Origin: an uncultured Oscillospiraceae bacterium
GTDB taxonomy: Bacteria; Bacillota; Clostridia; Oscillospirales; Oscillospiraceae
Assembly (NCBI GenBank): GCA_947589745.1
Contig: CANQCS010000013.1
Coordinates: forward strand, 1-52,012
Direction: 5' to 3'
Length of the DNA: 52,012 bases
The notes under the pieces were generated by a model. It was not told where the DNA came from. It made no database searches and saw only the letters and a list, made by a program, of their open reading frames with translations. Positions 13,027 to 21,043 of the stretch are shown in pieces (the stretch's first letter is position 1; each line of letters starts with the position of its first letter). A program made the position numbers and the translations under genes.

Positions 13027-15720
13027 GTGAACCAGATTCAGGAAGATATTTTGATGCACTACGGCGTCAAGAGACGCTCCGGGCGGTATCCGTGGGGTTC
13101 CGGTAAAAAACCTTATCAACATGGCGGCGATTTCCTGGCTCGCTACGAGGAACTTCAGGGCCTTGGGAAGACCGAGAAAGAGATCGCGGAAGAGATGGGA
13201 CTTTCCACGACCGATCTCCGTATGCAGGTCCGAGTTGCCAAGCATGAGCGCAGGGCTTTGCAGGCTGACAGAGCCAGGTCCATGCGCGACGACGGCATGA
13301 CGCTTGACGAGATCGCGCAGGCTCTTGGCTTTGCCAATGATTCCTCGGTAAGAGCACTCCTCAATGAGAACACCTCAGCCAACAAAAATAAGGCTCGGGC
13401 CACTGCTGAGATCCTGAAGAAAGAGCTTGCCGAAAAAGGCGCCATCGACGTTGGTACCGGCGCGGAGCTGGAGCTGGGAGTGTCCTCTGGTGTTCTCCAG
13501 GAGGCGCTTTTCATTCTGGAAACCGAGGGCTATAACCGTTTCGGCGTTGGCGTTCCTCAGGTGAACGACCCTTCCAAGCGGACGATCACTCCCGTCATTG
13601 CAAACCCTGATATTGACCAGCGGTCTGTCTATGAGGACTATTCGCTGGTCAAGTCTGTGGGAGAATATCACTCTGTTGACGGCGGTGAGTCCTGGGACAA
13701 GCGTGAATATCCGGCCAGTATCGACTCTTCCCGGATCAAGATCATGTATGGCGATGAGGGCGGCTCTCTGAAAGATGGCGTGATCGAGCTGCGTCGCGGT
13801 GTTGAAGACCTCGATCTCGGTAATTCTCATTATGCGCAGGTCCGCATCCTGGTCGATGAAACGCATTACCTCAAGGGTATGGCGATGTACTCCGACGATA
13901 TGCCTGAAGGTGTTGACATTATATTTAACACCAACAAAAAGTCGGGTACTCCGCCTACCGAGGTCATGAAGCCGATCCAGGATGACCCTGATAACCCCTT
14001 TGGAGCGCTCATTAAGGCCGGAGGCCAGAGCCATTATATTTCAGAAGATGGAACAGAGCATCTGTCGGCGATCAATAAGCTGAAGGAAGAGGGAGACTGG
14101 GATAAGATGAGTAAGAATCTTTCTTCCCAGTTTCTGTCCAAGCAGCCCATCCAGCTCATCAAGAAGCAGTTGGATCTGACCTATGACGACGCTGCTGATG
14201 AGTTTGCTGAGATCTGTGCTCTGACCAATCCGACGGTAAAGCAGAAGCTCCTTCTGGACTTTGCCGATGAATGTGACTCCGCTGCGGTACATTTGAAGGC
14301 TGCCGCGCTTCCCAGGCAGAGTACGCAGGTCATCTTGCCTATCACGGCGATGAAGGAAACCGAGATCTACGCCCCGAATTATCGGGACGGCGAGCAGGTC
14401 GCCCTGGTTCGATATCCTCATGCGGGGACGTTTGAGATCCCGATCCTTACAGTCAACAACAAGAATGCTTCTGCTGTTTCCATTTTGGGTAAGAACATCC
14501 AGGATGCCGTCGGTATTAACCCGAAAGTCGCGGAACGGTTGTCTGGTGCGGATTTCGATGGCGATCAGGTTGTTGTGATACCCACCGGGGGGAGGGTCAA
14601 GATCAAATCCACCCCCGCCCTGGAGGGGTTGAAGGGTTTCGACCCGAAAACTGAATACTCTACCGAGGGGAAGACCGGCGTTCGGCTTCTTTCCAAGGCC
14701 GCTACCCAGAATGAGATGGGCAAGATCTCCAACCTGATCACGGACATGACCCTCAAGGGGGCCCCGGAGGAGGAGATCGTCAGGGCTGTGAAGCACAGCA
14801 TGGTGGTTATCGACGCTCATAAGCACAAGCTGGACTATAAGCAGTCTGAGAAGGATAACGGGATCGCGGAGCTCCGGAGCAAGTATCAGGGCTACGTGGA
14901 TGAGGATGGTAAGCAGAGAGGCGGAGCCTCCACCCTGCTGTCACGCCGGAAACAGGATGTCAATGTTCCTGAAACCCAGGGAAGCGGCCGGATTGATAAA
15001 GAAACCGGAAAGGTTGTCTATAAAAAGTCGGGACGTACCTATGTCGATCCTAAGACCGGGAAGACTGTCGAAGCTACCTCAAAGTCCAAACTGATCCTGG
15101 AGACCGATGACGTTCGTAAGCTCTCCTCTGGAACAGCACAGGAAGAGGCGTATGCAGACTATGCCAACAAAATGAAAGCTTTGGCCAATCAGGCGAGAAT
15201 CGAATACAGTACAACCCCTTCTTTGAAGCGTAACCCCAGTGCTACCCAGGCCTATGAACCAGAGGTGAATCGACTGAAGGCTGCTTTGAAAGAAGCGCAG
15301 GCTAATGCCCCTCTGGAGCGTGAAGCACAGCGTATTGCGAATGCTCGGGTCAAAGCTAAGGTTCAGGCCAATAATATTACCGATAAAGATGAGATTTCTA
15401 AGCTTCGCCGAACTGCGATCAACGATGCAAGAAATCAAACCGGCGCAAACGGAAAACAGAGTAGAATCGAAATTAGTGATGGCGAATGGGAAGCGATTCA
15501 GGCTGGTGCTGTTTCACATACAACCCTGAGTGAGATCCTTCGCTATGCCGATGCGGATTCTGTTCGCCAGCGTGCCACTCCAAAAGCGACGACACAGTTG
15601 TCACCTGCCAGAGTCAACCGGATCAAAGCGATGGCGAGCTCTGGGTATACAAATCGTGAGATCGCTGACACTCTGGGAATTTCGACGTCTGCTGTGTCAA
15701 AGTATCTGAACGGCGAATGA
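13027..15720 (+). CDS. RNA-polymerase-barrel-like (DFDGDQ) protein with three HTH motifs
   Basis: An 897-residue protein starting at GTG 13027 after GAGGAGGGT. Residues 11-26 are HYGVKRRSGRYPWGSG, an N-terminal segment found on phage proteins. Two helix-turn-helix motifs follow (about 44-64, KTEKEIAEEMGLS; about 90-110, MTLDEIAQALGF). Near residues 440-520 comes a run resembling the double-psi beta barrel of beta-prime/YonO/RdRP polymerases: 'ALVRYPHAG', then GADFDGDQ with Asp509, Asp511 and Asp513, the three metal-binding aspartates of the NADFDGDQM motif. The C-terminus ends in a third HTH (YTNREIADTLGISTSAVSKYL). A single-subunit DNA-dependent RNA polymerase is the natural reading; the partner barrel was not identified. 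Confidence 0.6.
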   Translation: MNQIQEDILMHYGVKRRSGRYPWGSGKKPYQHGGDFLARYEELQGLGKTEKEIAEEMGLSTTDLRMQVRVAKHERRALQADRARSMRDDGMTLDEIAQALGFANDSSVRALLNENTSANKNKARATAEILKKELAEKGAIDVGTGAELELGVSSGVLQEALFILETEGYNRFGVGVPQVNDPSKRTITPVIANPDIDQRSVYEDYSLVKSVGEYHSVDGGESWDKREYPASIDSSRIKIMYGDEGGSLKDGVIELRRGVEDLDLGNSHYAQVRILVDETHYLKGMAMYSDDMPEGVDIIFNTNKKSGTPPTEVMKPIQDDPDNPFGALIKAGGQSHYISEDGTEHLSAINKLKEEGDWDKMSKNLSSQFLSKQPIQLIKKQLDLTYDDAADEFAEICALTNPTVKQKLLLDFADECDSAAVHLKAAALPRQSTQVILPITAMKETEIYAPNYRDGEQVALVRYPHAGTFEIPILTVNNKNASAVSILGKNIQDAVGINPKVAERLSGADFDGDQVVVIPTGGRVKIKSTPALEGLKGFDPKTEYSTEGKTGVRLLSKAATQNEMGKISNLITDMTLKGAPEEEIVRAVKHSMVVIDAHKHKLDYKQSEKDNGIAELRSKYQGYVDEDGKQRGGASTLLSRRKQDVNVPETQGSGRIDKETGKVVYKKSGRTYVDPKTGKTVEATSKSKLILETDDVRKLSSGTAQEEAYADYANKMKALANQARIEYSTTPSLKRNPSATQAYEPEVNRLKAALKEAQANAPLEREAQRIANARVKAKVQANNITDKDEISKLRRTAINDARNQTGANGKQSRIEISDGEWEAIQAGAVSHTTLSEILRYADADSVRQRATPKATTQLSPARVNRIKAMASSGYTNREIADTLGISTSAVSKYLNGE

Positions 15721-15736
15721 AAGGAAGTGAGAGCAA

Positions 15737-16000
15737 ATGGCCGTTTGTGCGTTAACAACTGTCGATAATCCTTATAATCCTTTTACTCAGTACGATGCTT
15801 GGTATCGATTCGATGAGGACAAAGGTCATCATTCTTGCGCCTATTTGGCTCGCATTGCTCGCACTTCTGACCAACTGTCCGATGCGGAGAATGAGCAGGA
15901 AATCGAGCGAGCAATTGATGACATCATCAAGTACGATCCGCTAGGGATTTACAGGAAGGTCAAAGATACCTCTACAGAAAAGGACGCCACTACCACCTAA
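15737..16000 (+). CDS. conserved small phage protein upstream of packaging genes
   Basis: An 87-residue protein with 'FTQYDAWYRFDEDKG', 'SCAYLARIART' and an acidic helix. I recognise the pattern as a recurrent neighbour of the polymerase-like/packaging region in Firmicutes phages, without a known function. ATG 15737 follows AAAGGAAGTGAGAGCAA. A perfect long-stem terminator follows. Confidence 0.6.
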   Translation: MAVCALTTVDNPYNPFTQYDAWYRFDEDKGHHSCAYLARIARTSDQLSDAENEQEIERAIDDIIKYDPLGIYRKVKDTSTEKDATTT

Positions 16001-16007
16001 CGCAATG

Positions 16008-16073
16008 CGAAGAATCTTGTTAGTCTGAACGCCGAAAGGTTTGCTCCAGAATAACAAGATTCTTCGTTTTTTT
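16008..16073 (+). terminator. perfect 15-bp stem terminator
   Basis: CGAAGAATCTTGTTA (16008-16022) is exactly complementary to TAACAAGATTCTTCG (16052-16066), followed by seven T's. It separates the early genes from the packaging and structural genes. Confidence 0.85.
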
Positions 16074-16120
16074 CGCTGTTGATTTGTCTGCGTTGTCTTA
16101 GGCATCCTTCGTTTGTAAAA

Positions 16121-16198
16121 GGCATAGGGAGGGGGTCCTCAAAAATGCACCCCCTCTGCATCGCGGCCCTCCTCGAAAATTCCCCGGGGGATATTTTT
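16121..16198. other. candidate cos/pac region upstream of terminase genes
   Basis: A non-coding GC-rich block with runs of G and C: GAGGGGG (16129-16135) pairs with CCCCCTC (16150-16156), and CCCCGGGG (16182-16189) is palindromic, followed by ATATTTTTTG. It lies 220 bases before the putative small terminase, the usual position of a cos or pac site. I think I have seen similar sequence at this position in related gut phages, but the assignment is inference; no cut site can be defined from sequence alone. Confidence 0.35.
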
Positions 16199-16219
16199 TG
16201 AAAAACAGTTTCATCCGGA

Positions 16220-16341
16220 TAGCGTTTGAACGAGCCCACGAGGTACCCAGGCTTGACGAAAACTTTCATTACCTCCTGAAATGTGGTTTCTCCTTTCCAC
16301 TCGTCGACAATATGTGCTTATGTGGGCTCCTTCAAACGCTA
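16220..16341. repeat. 20-bp near-perfect inverted repeat
   Basis: TAGCGTTTGAACGAGCCCAC (16220-16239) and the complement of 16322-16341 agree at 19 of 20 positions, separated by 82 bases. Within the loop, GAGGTA (16240-16245) pairs with TACCTC (16269-16274), and GTGG with CCAC further on, giving a three-way fold. It sits just before the small-terminase ribosome binding site; a terminase-binding site, a structured leader or an attachment arm are all possible. Confidence 0.6.
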
Positions 16342-16413
16342 CCCAAACTACGCTAAAACAGCAAGAAAGGTCACGGCAACTACCATCAAATCAAGTGAGA
16401 GGAGGCGGAAAAG

Positions 16414-16755
16414 ATGCGTAAAGCTGTGAGAACTTCGGGAGCACCGAGAAAAGCTAGAGCAGCTTTAACGCCAGAGGCTCGTGAGGACCAGCTTGTTTCG
16501 CTGGCCGTTGATTTGATCGAGCAGCGACTGCGCGACGGAACCGCTTCTTCACAGGAAACCACGACTCTGCTGAAACTTGCTTCCCGGCGAAGCAAACTTG
16601 AGCTGGAGATGCTTGAGCAGCAGGTCGAACTTACCAAGGCTAAGACTGAGAACCTGAAGGCTCAGCAGCGTATGGACGAGATGTATATCAAAGCCGTTAA
16701 TGCGATGCGGAGTTATAGCGGTCTTGATGAAGAGGGGACGGAAGATGAGTATTAA
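16414..16755 (+). CDS. putative small terminase subunit
   Basis: A 113-residue protein: a basic, disordered N-terminus, a helical region with 'DLIEQRLRDGTASSQETTTLLKLASRR', then a coiled coil. No classic HTH is obvious. Its place, just before an HNH nuclease and three genes before the large terminase, and a composition typical of small DNA-packaging proteins support the call. ATG 16414 follows AGAGGAGGCGGAAAAG. The stop overlaps the next ATG. Confidence 0.5.
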   Translation: MRKAVRTSGAPRKARAALTPEAREDQLVSLAVDLIEQRLRDGTASSQETTTLLKLASRRSKLELEMLEQQVELTKAKTENLKAQQRMDEMYIKAVNAMRSYSGLDEEGTEDEY

Positions 16756-17161
16756 GCGATACTCAGAGTTGATAACGATTCCGACTTTTCTTGACCGTTA
16801 CCGTTATCTGCGGGTCTCGGGGCAGGTCGGTGAGGAAACCTTTGGGTTTGAGCGATATTTGAATCAGGTTTTCTATCGATCTCCAGAGTGGAAAAGAGTA
16901 CGAGACAAGGTTATTACTCGGGACCTGGGATGTGATCTTGGCGTCGAGGGACGTGAAATACTTGGACGGATCTACATTCACCATATGAATCCGATCCGGG
17001 CAGAAGATATTCGGAACAGGAGCAACTTTCTTCTTGATCCAGAGTTTCTTATCACAACGACCTATGAGACACATCAGGCGATCCACTATGGGAATGAAGA
17101 TCTTTTGATTATCGCGCCGGTGATCAGAACTCGAAATGACACCTGTCCTTGGCGTCATTAA
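16745..17161 (+). CDS. HNH endonuclease of the packaging module
   Basis: A 138-residue HNH protein. 'RSPEWKRVRDKVITRD' leads into 'IYIHHMNPI' (the catalytic HH), with 'NFLLDPEFLITTTYETHQAIHYG' supplying the Asn and last His. HNH proteins next to terminase assist DNA packaging cleavage in HK97-type phages. ATG 16745 overlaps the previous gene; the longer open frame upstream is not needed. It faces a small convergent gene. Confidence 0.8.
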   Translation: MSIKRYSELITIPTFLDRYRYLRVSGQVGEETFGFERYLNQVFYRSPEWKRVRDKVITRDLGCDLGVEGREILGRIYIHHMNPIRAEDIRNRSNFLLDPEFLITTTYETHQAIHYGNEDLLIIAPVIRTRNDTCPWRH

Positions 17162-17196
17162 AAGAAAAATCAGGGACGTACGAGCTGCGTCCCTGA
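17161..17196 (-). terminator. minus-strand terminator of the small convergent gene
   Basis: Read on the minus strand, TCAGGGACG and CGTCCCTGA (arms 17188-17196 and 17170-17178) form a perfect 9-bp stem followed by TTTTTCTTT. It lies 7 bases after the stop of the minus-strand 41-residue gene. Confidence 0.75.
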
Positions 17197-17202
17197 CCGG
17201 CC

Positions 17203-17328
17203 TCATTTCGTCTGTAAGGTCTTCTTGACAGTGATCAGCTTATTAACGCCTTTGATCGTGACCGTCACGATCTTTTTACTGCCAGCATGACCTACAGATA
17301 TAGAAGCCTTGGGCATCGCTCGTTTCAT
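17203..17328 (-). CDS. 41-residue basic peptide, antisense to the structural operon
   Basis: On the minus strand, GGGAGGTGAGAAC precedes ATG (17328-17326), and the frame runs 41 codons to TGA at 17203. It is followed by its own perfect hairpin terminator. The peptide starts MKRAMPKASISVGH and continues with alternating beta-like 'KKIVTVTIKGVNKLITVKK', with a net charge strongly positive. It is the only small gene on the minus strand. No family is recognised; the strong ribosome binding site plus terminator argue that it is real. Confidence 0.6.
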   Translation of the reverse strand: MKRAMPKASISVGHAGSKKIVTVTIKGVNKLITVKKTLQTK

Positions 17329-17452
17329 GTTCTCACCTCCCTATTCAGTCTGGAATCAGCTTCCGCCTTTCAGGAGACAAGACGAGCGGCCCTTGGCTTT
17401 ATTTTATGTAACTTTAGACGAGAAGTCAACATCTGTGAAAGGGGGCTACTTT

Positions 17453-17800
17453 GTGGACGACACCAGCAGCATTCTAAATTCCATCAAGAAGCTTCTCGGC
17501 CCTGGGGCTTCCGATGAACATTTCGATCCGGATCTCATCATGCACGTCAATTCCGTGTTTACGATCTTGACACAGCTCGGAGTCGGTCCGGAGAATGGGT
17601 TCTCTATCACTGGGCCTGAAGAGACGTGGTCGAGTTTTATCATCAAGGACCCAAATCAGTTTTCTCTCGTGAAGTCCTATGTTTATCTCAAGGTTCGGCT
17701 GTTGTTTGACCCGCCCCAGAGTTCGGCGTTGATTGAGTCTATCAACCGGCAGATCAGCGAGTTCGAGTGGCGGCTTTGTGTTGCGGCCGATCCGGCTTAA
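17453..17800 (+). CDS. putative head-tail connector (gp6-like)
   Basis: GTG 17453 follows AAAGGGGG by 7 bases, giving 115 residues. The all-helical pattern 'SILNSIKKLLG', 'DLIMHVNSVFTILTQLGVGP' and 'VKSYVYLKVRLLFDPP' is the one usually annotated as a phage head-tail connector in Firmicutes siphoviruses. It lies ahead of the large terminase, whereas the connector normally follows the capsid gene, so the gene order is shuffled. Confidence 0.55.
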   Translation: MDDTSSILNSIKKLLGPGASDEHFDPDLIMHVNSVFTILTQLGVGPENGFSITGPEETWSSFIIKDPNQFSLVKSYVYLKVRLLFDPPQSSALIESINRQISEFEWRLCVAADPA

Positions 17801-17825
17801 TACAGCGGGAAAGGAGGCAACTCTG

Positions 17826-18734
17826 ATGGACAAACCACCTATCCAAGAATACATGGCTCATCACGGTATTCTTGGTCAGAAATGGGGCACTAGAAACGGT
17901 CCTCCGTACCCCTTGGGAGGCGGGGATTATACACAGTCGGAACGAAAAGCGATCCTGAAAAAGCGCAATACGGTGAAAAACAGCATCTACAATAAGCGGC
18001 ATTTCGATGAGGTCCTGAAAGCTGACAAAACCACCTTAAGTACATTGTCCTATGACAAGGATCGTACAAAAGGAACCGATATGTTCTATGCGACGCACAA
18101 TGTTCTGGATAAACACCAGTATAATGCGTTGTTTAATCGCCAGATCCCCCAGGAAATTTATGACGAGAATGGCAATTCTCTCGGCACCGGTATGTTCATG
18201 AAATGGCGCATTGATAATTCGTTGAAAGACGATATGAAGGTGGCCAGTGAGGACTCGGGTGCCAAGATCTTTGCTGAGCTTTATAAGAAGGACCGGGATT
18301 TCTACAATTTTGTGAGAAATGATGACCGGATGCAGAGCTATTTCGTCGATGATAAGTACAAATTCAAGGGCTACCGGGAATCCCGCGATGTCCTTGAAAA
18401 GATGCGGAAACCTGACTACACACCGACGTCAGATGAACTGCAAGTTGTGTACCGGATGTTCAACTATGTTATTCCTTACGATGGGGCTGGCAACGCCCGG
18501 AATGGGAGTGATATGTATAAGCAGCGGACAAAGTTCTTTGACGCCTGCAAGAAAGCCGGCTATGGGGCTGTACTTGACACCAATGATGCTATTTATGGCG
18601 GCTTCAAGGCAAAGTCACCGGTCATTGTCTTTGGTATGGATCAAGTCGTTCCCAAGGATGTATACAGGACAAAACCGTCAGATCAGTATTTCTCAGACCT
18701 TGTGCTGGCCGGAAGAAAAGCGCTTGGACTGTAA
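17826..18734 (+). CDS. tagged virion protein with ADP-ribosyltransferase-like domain
   Basis: A 302-residue protein, ATG 17826 after GAAAGGAGGCAAC. Residues 12-20 are HHGILGQKW, a variant of the tag shared with the genes at 18756 and 21044. The rest (about 60-300) resembles the ADP-ribosyltransferase-like domain seen in phage minor structural proteins: a conserved 'LSYDKDRTKGTDMFYAT' start, a Lys/Arg-rich middle and a late 'GYGAVLDTNDAIYGG...VIVFGMD' block. The catalytic Glu and Arg are not assigned with certainty. By analogy with T4 Alt, a transferase packaged in the head could act on the host at once after injection; that is inference. Confidence 0.5.
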   Translation: MDKPPIQEYMAHHGILGQKWGTRNGPPYPLGGGDYTQSERKAILKKRNTVKNSIYNKRHFDEVLKADKTTLSTLSYDKDRTKGTDMFYATHNVLDKHQYNALFNRQIPQEIYDENGNSLGTGMFMKWRIDNSLKDDMKVASEDSGAKIFAELYKKDRDFYNFVRNDDRMQSYFVDDKYKFKGYRESRDVLEKMRKPDYTPTSDELQVVYRMFNYVIPYDGAGNARNGSDMYKQRTKFFDACKKAGYGAVLDTNDAIYGGFKAKSPVIVFGMDQVVPKDVYRTKPSDQYFSDLVLAGRKALGL

Positions 18735-18755
18735 ACCAGAAAGGAGGAGATGTGT

Positions 18756-19280
18756 GTGAATAATGATCTTGCGCATCATGGGATCAAAGGGATGCATTGG
18801 GGAGTCCGTCGTTTTCAAAATGAGGACGGAACATTGACTGCTGCCGGTAAGCAGAGAGCTCGTGAGGCGGCTGGCAGTCAGGCTAAGTCCATGGATGATG
18901 CCGATCTCAGAGCCAAAGTGACCAGAATGAATCTGGAGAAGCAGTATGGCAAACTTTCTGCCGAGCAGGTGCCTCCTTCTCAGACAGAGAAAGCAAAAAA
19001 ACTGGTCGATCAGACAAATGAACTTGTCCGGCAGACGAAAAAGATGGTACCGGACACCAAGCCTCGTCTCGACCTCAGCAACATGTCTGACAAGGAGCTT
19101 CGAGACAAGATCAATCGCGAATTGCTGGAACGTCAGTACAGTGATCTCTTTTCTCAGCCGGCAACTGTGAGTCAGGGTCAGGTTCGTGTGAATCAGATCT
19201 TGACAGTGGCCGGAAATATTCTGGCCATAGGGAGTACAGCCCTCGGTATTGCTGTGGAGATCCAGAAGTTGAGGAAGTGA
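18756..19280 (+). CDS. tagged protein with internal repeat and C-terminal membrane segment
   Basis: GTG 18756 lies 7 bases after AAAGGAGGA; the ATG at 18750 is too close. The 174-residue protein begins with the tag (HHGIKGMHWGVRR, residues 7-19), followed by 'FQNEDGTLTAAGKQR' as in the gene at 21044. Two related helices, 'LRAKVTRMNLEKQYGKL' and 'LRDKINRELLERQYSDL', form an internal repeat, and residues about 150-168 form a hydrophobic helix. It is a candidate ejected or membrane-associated virion component. Confidence 0.6.
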   Translation: MNNDLAHHGIKGMHWGVRRFQNEDGTLTAAGKQRAREAAGSQAKSMDDADLRAKVTRMNLEKQYGKLSAEQVPPSQTEKAKKLVDQTNELVRQTKKMVPDTKPRLDLSNMSDKELRDKINRELLERQYSDLFSQPATVSQGQVRVNQILTVAGNILAIGSTALGIAVEIQKLRK

Positions 19281-19287
19281 GAAGCGT

Positions 19288-21033
19288 ATGGCTCTGTCAA
19301 ATACCGCTGTCCCCAAGTATTATGGCAGGTTCCGCGACGCTGTGATTCGTGGCGATATTCCGGTCAATAAAGAGATCTCTATGGAGATGAATCGGATCGA
19401 CGATCTGATCGCAAATCCTGGGATCTATTACGACGGAAGCGTTGTTGAGGGCTGGATCAGGTATTGCGAGTCTGAGCTTACGCTGACCGATGGCTCGGAT
19501 CTGCACCTTCTTGACAGTTTCAAGCTCTGGGCAGAGCAGGTGCTTAGCTGGTATTACTTCGTAGATCGGACAGTGTATGAGCCGAATCCGGATGGGCATG
19601 GCGGACGATATGTCAAGAAATCGATTAAGAAGCGGCTCATCAATAAGCAGTTTCTGATCATCGGGAGAGGAGCTGCCAAGTCGCTCTATGATTCGTGCAT
19701 TCAATCGTGGTTCCAAAACATTGACACGACTACGACTGACCAGATCACGACGGCTCCGACCATGAGGCAGTCCGAGGAGATCCTCACCCCTATCAAGACT
19801 GCTATCACCAGGGCGAGGGGACCTCTCTTTCAGTTTCTGACGGAGGGGTCTCTGCAAAACACTACCGGCTCCAAAGCGAATAGGGTCAAGTTAGCCTCGA
19901 CTAAGAAGGGGATCGAGAACTTTATCAACGGTTCCATCATCCGTATCCTGCCCATGTCCATCGATAAGCTGCAAAGTCTTCGCTGCCGCATTGCGACAGT
20001 TGATGAGTGGCTTTCGGGGGATGTTCGGGAAGACGTGATCGGGGCCATCGAGCAAGGTGCCTCTAAGAACGATGACTGGCTCATCATCGCTACGAGTTCC
20101 GAAGGTACAGTTCGTAACGGAGCCGGTGATACCATCAAAATGGAGTTGATGGACATCCTCACAGGAGAGTATGTCAATCCTCATGTCTCCATATGGTGGT
20201 ATAAGCTGGACTCCGTGGATGAAGTTGCCTATCCGGAGATGTGGGTCAAGGCCAATCCGAATATTGGGAAGACCGTCACCTATGAAACTTATCAGCTTGA
20301 CGTAGAGAAAGCTGAAAAAGTGCCTGCTGCCAGGAATGACATCTTGGCAAAGCGGTTCGGGCTTCCGTTGGAAGGGTATACTTACTATTTCACTTACGAG
20401 GAAACTCTTCCTCACAGGCATCGGGATTTCTGGCAAATGGCCTGCGCCTTAGGAGCAGATCTTTCACAGGGAGACGATTTCTGCTCTTTCGTGTTTTTCT
20501 TCCCGCTTCGAGGGAGCCAGTTCGGCGTTAAGACTCGGAACTACATTTCTTCCCGTACTTTGAATAAGCTGCCGGCCGCCATGCGGGCCAAGTATGAGCA
20601 GTTTATCAACGAGGGTAGTTTGATTGTTCTGGAGTGTACGATCCTCAACATGATGGAAGTCTATGAGGATCTCGACGAACACATTATTCGATGTGGATAT
20701 GACGTTCGATGCTTTGGTTATGACCCATATAATGCCAAGGAATTTGTTGAGCGTTGGGCCTCGGAAAACGGTCCTTTTGGGATCGAGAAGGTCATCCAGG
20801 GTGCCAAGACCGAATCGGTCCCCTTGGGAGAACTCAAAAAGTTGGCTGAAGACAGATTGCTTCTTTTCGATGAGGAGATCATGACCTATACCATGGGGAA
20901 CTGTATCACCATCGAGGATACCAACGGTAACAGGAAACTCTGGAAGAAACGGCACGAGAGCAAAATCGACTCTGTCGCGGCAATGATGGATGCCTACATT
21001 GCCTATAAGCACAATCCGGAAGCGTTCGAGTGA
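19288..21033 (+). CDS. terL: terminase large subunit
   Basis: A 581-residue packaging motor. The ATPase part has Walker A GRGAAKS (about residues 126-132) and Walker B-type TVDEW (about 238). The C-terminal RNase-H-like nuclease domain shows GADLSQGDD (near residue 390) and a later GYDPYNAKEF block. It translocates DNA into the prohead and cuts it. ATG 19288 follows GTTGAGGAAGTGAGAAGCG. It stands between two tagged genes. Confidence 0.92.
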   Translation: MALSNTAVPKYYGRFRDAVIRGDIPVNKEISMEMNRIDDLIANPGIYYDGSVVEGWIRYCESELTLTDGSDLHLLDSFKLWAEQVLSWYYFVDRTVYEPNPDGHGGRYVKKSIKKRLINKQFLIIGRGAAKSLYDSCIQSWFQNIDTTTTDQITTAPTMRQSEEILTPIKTAITRARGPLFQFLTEGSLQNTTGSKANRVKLASTKKGIENFINGSIIRILPMSIDKLQSLRCRIATVDEWLSGDVREDVIGAIEQGASKNDDWLIIATSSEGTVRNGAGDTIKMELMDILTGEYVNPHVSIWWYKLDSVDEVAYPEMWVKANPNIGKTVTYETYQLDVEKAEKVPAARNDILAKRFGLPLEGYTYYFTYEETLPHRHRDFWQMACALGADLSQGDDFCSFVFFFPLRGSQFGVKTRNYISSRTLNKLPAAMRAKYEQFINEGSLIVLECTILNMMEVYEDLDEHIIRCGYDVRCFGYDPYNAKEFVERWASENGPFGIEKVIQGAKTESVPLGELKKLAEDRLLLFDEEIMTYTMGNCITIEDTNGNRKLWKKRHESKIDSVAAMMDAYIAYKHNPEAFE

Positions 21034-21043
21034 GGTGATGCTT

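Noticed and set aside
15997-16269. A 90-codon minus-strand frame in the candidate cos region
   Set aside because: AGGAGG is only 2 bases from its ATG, and its last third is the terminator hairpin of the + strand gene. The conserved-looking DNA is better explained as a packaging or structural site, though a real small gene cannot be wholly excluded.
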